A stretch of 12,042 nt of DNA, from the NCBI GenBank assembly GCA_016195205.1, contig JACQAB010000208.1, positions 1-12,042 on the forward strand, written 5' to 3'. The notes beneath the pieces are model-generated. The model worked only from the letters and a program-made list of their open reading frames with translations. It searched no databases and had not been told where the DNA came from. The position numbers were made by a program, and so were the translations under genes. Shown piece after piece: positions 6,554 through 12,042 of the stretch. Source of the DNA: Pseudomonadota bacterium. GTDB lineage: Bacteria > Pseudomonadota > Alphaproteobacteria > UBA9219 > RGZA01. Position 1 is the stretch's first letter. Every line of letters begins with the position of its first letter.

Positions 6554-7766
6554 ACACCAGCACCGCGTTCAGCCCACCGAAGGCGAAGGAATTGCTGAGG
6601 ATGTTGGTCATTTTCATGTCGCGCGCGGTGTTGGGCACGTAATCCAGATCGCATTCCGGATCTTTCTCGGTGTAGTTGGCCGTGGGCGGTGCCACCTGGT
6701 TTTTCAGCGACATCACGCTGGCCACGCCTTCCAAAGCGCCCGCGCCGCCCAGGGCATGCCCGAACATGGATTTGTTGGAAGAAATAGCCAGCTTCGATGC
6801 GTAATCGCCAAATGCCATTTTAATCGCCTTGCTTTCGGTGGCGTCGTTGCTGCGCGTGCCGGTGCCGTGCGCATTGATGTATTGGATGTCTTGCGGATTC
6901 AGCGCCGCGTCTTTCAAAGCCGCCACCAAAGCCCGTCGCATGCCGTCGGGGTCGGGCGTGGTGATGTCTTTGGCGTCACTGCTCATGCCAAACCCGGTCA
7001 TCTCGGCATAAATTTTGGCGCCACGCTTTTTAGCGTTTTCCATTTCTTCAAGGATAAGGATGCCGGCCCCTTCGCCCAAAATCATGCCGCCACGCCCCAG
7101 CGAGAAGGGGCGGCAGGTGTCGGGCGCCATGACGCGCAGCGCTTCCCAGCCCTTCAGCGTGCCATAGGTAAGGCAGGCTTCCGACCCGCCCGTCACCGCG
7201 CAATCTATCATGCCGCTGCGGATCAAGTGATAAGCCGTGCCGATGGCATGCGTGGCCGAGGCACAGGCCGAAGCGATGGTATAGCCCGGACCCTTGATAT
7301 TATGCTCCATGCTGACCTGGCAGCCGGCGGCATTGGCCATCAGGCGCGGCACGGTGAAGGGGTGCACGCGGATCATCTGCGAACCCAGCGGCCCGGCGCC
7401 AATCAGCTTGGTGTAAGATTCCTCAAGCGTGCTTTGCCCACCCACGCCGGTGCCCATGATGCAGGCGCTGCGCTCGGCAAATTCGCCCTCAAACTTAAGG
7501 CCGGAGTCCGTCACCGCCTCGCGCGCCGCCACCAGCGAGAACTGCGAGAAACGGTCCAGCATGGGAAGTTTCTTGGCGTCCAGATTATAAGCGGCGGGAT
7601 CAAAACCTTTGACCTCGGCGGCCATTTTCACCGACAGCCCTTCGGTGATGATGTTGCAGATGGGCTTGATGCCGCTTTCACCCTTGCTTAGGGCGTTCCA
7701 GAAGGCCGGCACGTTCATGCCGATGGAAGAAACTACACCCAAGCCCGTTACCGCGACGCGCCTCAT
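6540..7766 (-). CDS. fabF: Beta-ketoacyl-ACP synthase, FabF (KAS II) type
   Basis: A cytoplasmic condensing enzyme that elongates acyl-ACP with malonyl-ACP. At 408 residues it is the normal FabF length. The thiolase-fold triad is complete: Cys168 (in TIASACASATHAIG), His300 (INAHGTGT) and His337 (KSMFGHALGGAGA), with the conserved Lys332 before the last His. The N-terminus MRRVAVTGLGVVSSIG and the C-terminal NSFAFGGLNAVLVF are typical; FabF enzymes commonly have GFGGxN at the latter site. A Shine-Dalgarno-like AGAAGG lies a few bases before the ATG at 7766. It is the last gene of an lpxD-acp-fabF operon, 25 bases after the acyl carrier protein stop. The context suggests a dedicated ketosynthase working with that carrier protein rather than the main fatty acid cycle, so it may be a FabF paralogue and the symbol is used for the type. 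Confidence 0.92.
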   Translation of the reverse strand: MRRVAVTGLGVVSSIGMNVPAFWNALSKGESGIKPICNIITEGLSVKMAAEVKGFDPAAYNLDAKKLPMLDRFSQFSLVAAREAVTDSGLKFEGEFAERSACIMGTGVGGQSTLEESYTKLIGAGPLGSQMIRVHPFTVPRLMANAAGCQVSMEHNIKGPGYTIASACASATHAIGTAYHLIRSGMIDCAVTGGSEACLTYGTLKGWEALRVMAPDTCRPFSLGRGGMILGEGAGILILEEMENAKKRGAKIYAEMTGFGMSSDAKDITTPDPDGMRRALVAALKDAALNPQDIQYINAHGTGTRSNDATESKAIKMAFGDYASKLAISSNKSMFGHALGGAGALEGVASVMSLKNQVAPPTANYTEKDPECDLDYVPNTARDMKMTNILSNSFAFGGLNAVLVFKRA

Positions 7767-7791
7767 GTTTTTACCTTCTGCGATTTTTCGA

Positions 7792-8100
7792 TCAAGCGCC
7801 GGTCTTGTTTTTTTTCGGGAAAAGATCGGCCTCGCTGAGAGTGCGGCCTTCCCGTTGCGCGGTGATCAGCTTTTCCACTACGGCCACCACTTCGCCGACG
7901 CGCTCAAACTCCATGCTGGTGGAGTTGGCGTTGAAGGGGATTTGGATCTGGTATTTGTCTTCCAGGGCGAAAACGATCTCGACCACGTCCAGCGAACTGA
8001 TTTGCAGATCCGCCAATTTGGCGTCCACCGTCAGCTTGCTGCGGTCGACCATGGCCTTCTGGGCCACGATATCAAGGATTTCGTCGTTCAACTGGCTCAT
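7792..8100 (-). CDS. Acyl carrier protein, specialised (SSL variant)
   Basis: 102 residues with the acidic four-helix carrier-protein pattern. The phosphopantetheine site aligns as LQISSLDVVEIVFALE, so Ser36 is the expected attachment residue. The Asp that normally precedes it (DSL) is replaced by Ser35, and the Gly two residues earlier is Gln33. The C-terminal part continues beyond the usual 77-80 residues with a charged tail (TLSEADLFPKKNKTGA). It lies between lpxD (33 bases upstream) and fabF (25 bases downstream) on the same strand. A carrier protein beside a ketosynthase and the lipid A N-acyltransferase gene suggests it carries the hydroxy-acyl chain that LpxD transfers, as AcpXL carries very-long-chain acyl groups in rhizobia. 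I do not assign the acpXL symbol because I cannot show orthology. Confidence 0.88.
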   Translation of the reverse strand: MSQLNDEILDIVAQKAMVDRSKLTVDAKLADLQISSLDVVEIVFALEDKYQIQIPFNANSTSMEFERVGEVVAVVEKLITAQREGRTLSEADLFPKKNKTGA

Positions 8101-8133
8101 GTGCTTTTTATTCCCATACCAAAGACATTCCGA

Positions 8134-9240
8134 TTAGCCTTTTTTCTCTTGCCGCTCAAGGAGGTTAACCTTTTCCTCCAAAGATTCCAGGCGTTTCCGT
8201 AGGACTTTTAGGCGGGCAATGTGGAAAAACTGCTCTTCCGCGCGTTCACGAGGTTGGGCCGGGGCACCCAGATAGACGCCCTTGGAAGGCAGGTTGCCGC
8301 CCAGTTGCGAGGCCGACATCAGCACGGCATCGTCGCCGATTTTTACATGGTCGGCCACGCCCGAGCCCGCCGCCAAGACCACTCGGTTGCCGATTTGCGC
8401 GCTGCCGGCCACGCCCACATTGCCGCAGATCAGGCAGTTCTCACCGATGCTGGCGTTATGGCCGATCTGCACCTGGTTGTCGATCTTGGTGTTTCGACCG
8501 ATGCGGGTGTGGGTGACAGTGCCTCGGTCGATGGTGGAGCAGGCGCCTACTTCCACATCATCGCTCAGAATGACGGCGCCCAGCGAATGAATGCGCAAAA
8601 TATGGGTATTAAAGGTTTCCACCTTGCCGGAATGCTTTTCCTTCAGGGTTTCGGCGCTGCCCGGCTCGGGCGTAACAAAACTGAAGCCATCCGCGCCGAT
8701 GACGGCGTTAAATTGCACAATCACCCGGTCGCCGATTTCCACGCGCTCGGCCACACGCACGCCGGAATAAAGAGAGCAATCGCTGCCGATTTTTACATCG
8801 GCGCCCACCGAGACTTGCGTGGCCAGCCGCGTGCCCTCGCCGATGATGGTGCGGGGGCCCACATAACACAGCGGGCCGATCGACACGTTTTTCCCGATTT
8901 TGGCGGAAGGATCGATGACCGCCGAAGGATGAACACCTTTTTTTTCGGAAGAAGGGATGGCGAAAAGCGAAGTCAGCTTGGCCATGGCGGCGCGTGGCCG
9001 CGACACGAACAACACTCCCGCGAAACGTTTCCCCATCTCTTCCTGGCCTTCGCCAAGAACGGCGGCCTTGGCGGGGGTATTTTCAAGAAACGCGTGAAGC
9101 TTGGTGTCAAAGGCAAGAATCAGATCGTGAGGGCTGGTGGCGTCCATGGGATGCACCAAGCGCTCCACCTTGAACGCGCCATCTCCCGACAGGCGGGCAT
9201 CGAGGGCGTCGGCGATATCTTTAAGGGCAAAGGCAGGCAT
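8134..9240 (-). CDS. lpxD: UDP-3-O-(3-hydroxyacyl)glucosamine N-acyltransferase
   Basis: The cytoplasmic enzyme of the third lipid A step; it transfers a 3-hydroxyacyl chain from acyl carrier protein to the 2-amino group of UDP-3-O-acyl-glucosamine. At 368 residues it is slightly longer than the E. coli enzyme (341). The N-terminal uridine-binding domain covers about 1-100 and contains the typical FVSRPRAAMAKL (78-89). A left-handed beta-helix of hexapeptide repeats runs from about 104 to 315, interrupted by AVIGADGFSF (179-188). His261 in QIGHN is the catalytic base, equivalent to E. coli His239. Residues 331-368 form a charged helix or coiled coil (ending ESLEEKVNLLERQEKKG), the usual trimer end. 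It starts at the ATG at 9240 with a weak ribosome site. First gene of the operon; divergent from the exported protein gene. lpxA, fabZ and bamA, often nearby, are absent here. Confidence 0.96.
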   Translation of the reverse strand: MPAFALKDIADALDARLSGDGAFKVERLVHPMDATSPHDLILAFDTKLHAFLENTPAKAAVLGEGQEEMGKRFAGVLFVSRPRAAMAKLTSLFAIPSSEKKGVHPSAVIDPSAKIGKNVSIGPLCYVGPRTIIGEGTRLATQVSVGADVKIGSDCSLYSGVRVAERVEIGDRVIVQFNAVIGADGFSFVTPEPGSAETLKEKHSGKVETFNTHILRIHSLGAVILSDDVEVGACSTIDRGTVTHTRIGRNTKIDNQVQIGHNASIGENCLICGNVGVAGSAQIGNRVVLAAGSGVADHVKIGDDAVLMSASQLGGNLPSKGVYLGAPAQPRERAEEQFFHIARLKVLRKRLESLEEKVNLLERQEKKG

Positions 9241-9327
9241 GCTTTATTCTTTATCCAGGTTCTTGCCAGAAACATGGCAAGACTTTAGGGTTATTGCCTC
9301 TTCCGCAGAAAACCCCAGGAAACGTTT
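9241..9327. promoter_or_regulatory. Divergent promoter region with a 22-base dyad
   Basis: This 87-base gap separates divergent lpxD and the exported protein gene. It contains a perfect inverted repeat, TCTTGCCA (9261-9268) and TGGCAAGA (9275-9282), around GAAACA. Because of the symmetry each strand reads TTGCCA, a five-of-six match to a sigma70 -35 box. On the plus strand TAGGGT (9286-9291) follows after 16 bases as a weak -10. The dyad could be an operator governing both directions or a shared -35 region. A ribosome site AGGAAA (9319-9324 region) precedes the ATG at 9328. Confidence 0.4.
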
Positions 9328-10479
9328 ATGCCCTTATTGTCTTGCATCCGCAAATCTCTTGCAACCCTTGTTCTGGCGGCGGGATTTTTACCGCTGGGCC
9401 TGCAGGCCGCGTCCGATAATGCGCCGGCTCAGCTAAAAGGTCGGTGGGTGGTGGGCATGATTCAGGGGGAAAAAGGCGCTTTCGCCTATTGCCTGGCTCG
9501 GGCACCCTATAACAACGGGTTGCAACTGGCTATCGCCCTTTCCGGCAAGCGCGAGGTGAATATCGGCGTCGTGGTTCCCGAGGCCGGCTTCAGCGGCGGC
9601 GATAAATATCCCATGGCCGTAAGCATTGACGGAAACTTCAAGCGCGAACACATCGGGGTGGCCCCGCAGCCCGAGTTGATCATGGTGCCGCTTGGCTCGG
9701 ATTCGAGTGTTATGGGCGCCCTTAAGAAGGGGAAAGTTCTTTCCATCGAAGGTCCGGAAGACCTTGCCGCCTTCAGCCTAAAAGGCAGTGACAAGGCGCT
9801 GGGCTCTTTGCAGCAATGCGTCGATATCGGCACCGGCAAGATCAAGCCGCCCAAGAGCGAGCAAATGGCCACCGGAAAGGGCAAGGCTTCGCCTTTTCCG
9901 CCCAGCCTTCTGAAACTGCTGAAAGCTGCAGGCTTGAAGAGCCTGGAAATTATCCCAGTGCCGGATCCCGAACATGCGCCAGTTGATTTTGCCTGGCGCA
10001 CGGAAGGCGTATTAGGCGGATTGCGCGAACGTCCGGTGCCGGAAGATGTGACCTTGGAAAAAATGAGTAGCCTGATCGAAGACAGCTATAAAAAGCAGTG
10101 TAAGGGAATGTTCACCGCCGATTTCACGCCGCCCGAAGAATTGCCCGGGGTGCACCTGCGCACCGCCAATATCTCGTGCCAGATGGAAGGCAAATATGCG
10201 TCGATTGCCCTTTTGCTTTACCTGACGGATACGCATCTGTTCAGCCTGTTCATGCATGAAACGGAAGGCGGGCAGAAGGAAAAAGCCTTTCATGCCCGTG
10301 ATGCCATCGCCGCGCAAATCCGCAAGCTGGCCAAACAGCAGAAGCCTTCGGCGGCACCGGCTGCGGCCCCGGTCGCCGCCGCGCCTTCCGCGCCGCCCGC
10401 CGAAGCGGCGGCACCAGCTACTCCGGCTCCGGCGCCTGCTGCATCGGCACCGCCCTCTGCTCCTGCATCAGGGAAATAG
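9328..10479 (+). CDS. Exported protein of unknown function with Ala/Pro-rich tail
   Basis: 383 residues. A Sec signal peptide is clear: Arg8-Lys9, a hydrophobic core about 11-24, and likely cleavage after LQA (25-27), giving a periplasmic or secreted product. The mature protein appears to have two halves. The first (about 35-168) begins LKGRWVVGMI, has Cys55 and ends with AAFSLKGSDKALGSLQQCVD (Cys164). This W.V...C...FSL.GS..AL..L..C layout resembles invasion-associated protein B (IalB)-like periplasmic proteins, but weakly. The second half (about 193-335) has DFAWRTEGVLGG and Cys258 and Cys284. Four mature cysteines, two per half, would suit two disulfides. Residues 339-383 are almost only Ala, Pro and Ser, a disordered tail that may span or contact the cell wall. 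The AGGAAA ribosome site supports this ATG. Function not assigned; the IalB resemblance is tentative. Confidence 0.78.
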   Translation: MPLLSCIRKSLATLVLAAGFLPLGLQAASDNAPAQLKGRWVVGMIQGEKGAFAYCLARAPYNNGLQLAIALSGKREVNIGVVVPEAGFSGGDKYPMAVSIDGNFKREHIGVAPQPELIMVPLGSDSSVMGALKKGKVLSIEGPEDLAAFSLKGSDKALGSLQQCVDIGTGKIKPPKSEQMATGKGKASPFPPSLLKLLKAAGLKSLEIIPVPDPEHAPVDFAWRTEGVLGGLRERPVPEDVTLEKMSSLIEDSYKKQCKGMFTADFTPPEELPGVHLRTANISCQMEGKYASIALLLYLTDTHLFSLFMHETEGGQKEKAFHARDAIAAQIRKLAKQQKPSAAPAAAPVAAAPSAPPAEAAAPATPAPAPAASAPPSAPASGK

Positions 10480-10622
10480 CCCAAAGCCTCTTTTGCCAAT
10501 TATGGCTGTGGAGAGTTTTGCCTCCGATATCTTAGGATTTGTGAATTATTTCATATTCAAAACAAGCCCGCCTTATTTTCAAGTTTTGTTAAGTGCCTCG
10601 GCCTAAACTGTCGGGAGCAGCC
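10480..10622. other. Intergenic region before the PAS-GGDEF-EAL gene
   Basis: These 143 bases are AT-rich in the middle. I see only a four-base stem (GCCA-ATTA-TGGC, 10490-10501 region) after the upstream gene and no run of T positioned as a terminator. The frame of the downstream gene is closed by TAA at 10590-10592. The last bases carry the Shine-Dalgarno GGGAG (10613-10617). Confidence 0.45.
10613..10617 (+). promoter_or_regulatory. Ribosome binding site that decides a GTG start
   Basis: GGGAG lies five bases before an in-frame GTG at 10623. The first ATG of the frame (10692) has only a pyrimidine-rich stretch before it and no Shine-Dalgarno, so the site favours the GTG start. CAGCC (10618-10622) and GGCTG (10627-10631) form a hairpin that puts the GTG in its four-base loop. 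Confidence 0.5.
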
Positions 10623-12042
10623 GTGCGGCTGTTGCGGGAAACGCCGTTTTCACGGCACGATGCCGCCCTTCCACAACAACTTCTTCTCTTTATGTCCGAG
10701 CCCGACCGTTTTTTTGCCGTTCTCACCGCTGCGGGCGACGCAGGTTATGTGTGGGACCTGGATAATGACCGCATGACGTGGTCGGGCGCGTTAATGTCTT
10801 TTTTCGGCACGAGCGAAGCCAATCACCATATCCGTGGCGAAGATTTCCGCCGCCGTGTTTTCGAGGCCGACGCGCAGCTGTTCGGCGCCTTCATGCTTCA
10901 GGCCCAGGCCGAGCGTCTGGACCGCGACTACCGCCTGCGCTTGCACGACGGCACGGTGGCCTGGGTGCATGAGCGCGGCCATATTGTTTTTTCACCCCAA
11001 ACCGGCATGCCTTCGCGCGTGCAGGCGGTGCTGCGCGTGATTACCGCGCGCAAGATGATGGAAATGGATTTGGCCTCGCGTATCCGCCTGGATCCGCTTA
11101 CCGGCTTGCCGAACCGCTATCACCTTCTGGAAATTCTGGATCCCATCGTCAGTGAAGCCAAAACCGCGCAAACCCTGGTAAGCTATGCCGTGCTGGCCAT
11201 CGACAATATGACCTATATCAACGAGGCCATCGGCCCCGATGCCGCCGATCGCGTGATTCTGGGCGTGTTCAAGCGCCTGCGTAAATTCATGCCCCAGGGC
11301 AGTGAAATCGGCCGGGTAGGCGGCGACCAGTTCGGGTTGGTGGTGCGTGATTGCCCTTCCAAGCGTTTGGCTGAAATCGCCGAAAAGCTGCTGGCCTCTT
11401 TCCGCGATGAACCGGTAGAAAGCCCGGTGTGTCCCGTGCAGGTTTCGGTTTCCATGGGCGGGGTGATTGCCCCGGCCTCGGTGGAAGCGGCCTGGGAAGC
11501 GATGATCCGCGCCGAACAAGCGTTACGCGAGGCCCAGCGCCAGGGCCGCAATTCCTATGTGGAATACAAACCTTCGGAAGAGCGGGTGAAGGCGCATCGC
11601 CGCGCCCTGGAAATCGGCCAACAAACCCTGGCGGCCCTGAAAAACGGCGGGGTGCGCCTGGCCTATCAACCACTGATTGATGCTTCCACCGGCGCCATCG
11701 TTTCTTTCGAAGCCCTGATCCGCATGCTGAACGAGAAAGGCGAATACATCCCCGCCGGTCTGTTTATTCCCATCGTCGAGCAATTTGGCTTGGCCAATAT
11801 TGTCGACCGCAAGGTGCTGGATCTGGCGGTGGAAGCGCTGCAGGCCGACCCGGCCCTGAATCTAGCCATCAACGTATCCGGGCTTACCGCTTCGCAAAAA
11901 GGCTGGCCCGACATCATGCGCGCCAAGCTGAAAAGCCTGCCCGAGGTGGCCAAGCGCCTGACCGTGGAAATCACCGAAACCGCGGCCATTTTGGATATCG
12001 AGGAAACCAAGCGTTTCGTGGAAACGGTGCACGAGCTGGGCG
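10623..12042 (+). CDS. PAS-GGDEF-EAL c-di-GMP signalling protein, 3' end outside the window
   Basis: The visible 473 residues, numbered from the GTG, have no transmembrane segment, so the protein is probably cytoplasmic. Domains in order: a PAS fold (about 35-142; GDAGYVWDLDNDRMTWSGAL, DYRLRLHDGTVAWVHERG), a GGDEF domain (about 154-315; starts DPLTGLPNR) and an EAL domain (from about 340, cut by the edge). The GGDEF signature reads RVGGDQFG (GGDQF at 233-237), with Gln for the second acidic residue. The first metal Asp of the DIDxF motif is Ala192 (AIDNM). Asn200 and Asp209, expected guanine contacts, remain. A GTP-binding, catalytically dead cyclase domain is therefore likely. The EAL domain shows FEALIR (EAL at 363-365), NVSG (Asn417) and EITET (Glu449), consistent with an active c-di-GMP phosphodiesterase, although the later catalytic residues are not visible. 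The alternative start is ATG at 10692, shortening it by 23 residues. Confidence 0.88.
   Translation, partial: MRLLRETPFSRHDAALPQQLLLFMSEPDRFFAVLTAAGDAGYVWDLDNDRMTWSGALMSFFGTSEANHHIRGEDFRRRVFEADAQLFGAFMLQAQAERLDRDYRLRLHDGTVAWVHERGHIVFSPQTGMPSRVQAVLRVITARKMMEMDLASRIRLDPLTGLPNRYHLLEILDPIVSEAKTAQTLVSYAVLAIDNMTYINEAIGPDAADRVILGVFKRLRKFMPQGSEIGRVGGDQFGLVVRDCPSKRLAEIAEKLLASFRDEPVESPVCPVQVSVSMGGVIAPASVEAAWEAMIRAEQALREAQRQGRNSYVEYKPSEERVKAHRRALEIGQQTLAALKNGGVRLAYQPLIDASTGAIVSFEALIRMLNEKGEYIPAGLFIPIVEQFGLANIVDRKVLDLAVEALQADPALNLAINVSGLTASQKGWPDIMRAKLKSLPEVAKRLTVEITETAAILDIEETKRFVETVHELG

Noticed and set aside
6477..7691. Plus-strand open frame of 404 codons opposite fabF
   Set aside because: It mirrors fabF, whose catalytic triad is intact; the translated product is Gly/His/Arg-rich without domain patterns.
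8221..9288. Plus-strand open frame of 355 codons opposite lpxD
   Set aside because: The repeated pattern in it is just the complement of the lpxD hexapeptide repeats (for example HxxAD), not a separate repeat protein.
9275..9295. Sigma54 promoter suggested by TGGCA in the lpxD divergent region
   Set aside because: The required GC element of the -12 box is not at the right distance after TGGCA on either strand.
10342..10476. Tandem DNA repeat in the GCC/CCG-rich stretch
   Set aside because: No exact repeating unit is present; the bias comes from codons for a low-complexity Ala/Pro tail in one continuous frame.
10992..11519. Minus-strand open frames opposite the GGDEF region
   Set aside because: They are antisense to a domain with clear PAS, GGDEF and EAL motifs in the plus frame and have His/Gly-rich composition with no family features.

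Overview
The window looks like chromosomal DNA of a GC-rich Gram-negative alphaproteobacterium. The DUF2125 protein is of a type found mainly in Alphaproteobacteria, the lipid A enzyme LpxD implies an LPS outer membrane, and the edge gene is a DotA/TraY-type secretion protein. A Rhodospirillales- or Micavibrionales-like lineage would fit, but that is inference and cannot be settled from this sequence.

Layout, left to right. Positions 1-500 (minus) hold the 5' part of a DotA/TraY family gene, a type IVB secretion / I-type conjugation component, cut by the window edge. Positions 501-800 are a 300-base non-coding region with three inverted repeats in front of alaS. alaS (801-3473, plus) is complete, with all zinc-site residues present. 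Next is a small 67-aa helix-turn-helix protein (3553-3756, plus) with a strong ribosome binding site and rare-codon usage. It is convergent with a membrane-anchored DUF2125 gene (3775-4695, minus). Two tandem, homologous EamA/DMT transporters follow (4770-5681 and 5678-6553, plus), coupled by an ATGA overlap. The second runs tail-to-tail, with a 14-base overlap, into a three-gene minus-strand operon lpxD - acyl carrier protein - fabF-type ketosynthase (9240 down to 6540). Divergent from lpxD is an exported protein with a low-complexity Ala/Pro tail (9328-10479, plus). The right edge holds a PAS-GGDEF-EAL signalling protein (10623 to the edge, plus), cut within its EAL domain.

How the genes may work together: the lpxD-acp-fabF operon is the clearest functional unit. 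A dedicated ketosynthase and a variant acyl carrier protein could supply a special hydroxy-acyl chain to LpxD for lipid A, analogous in idea to the rhizobial AcpXL system. The paired EamA proteins may form a heteromeric exporter. The PAS-GGDEF-EAL protein has a degenerate GGDEF site (GGDQF, and an Ala where the first metal-binding Asp is expected) but intact EAL residues as far as can be seen, so it is probably a c-di-GMP phosphodiesterase. No rRNA, tRNA, CRISPR array, insertion sequence or convincing rho-independent terminator was seen.
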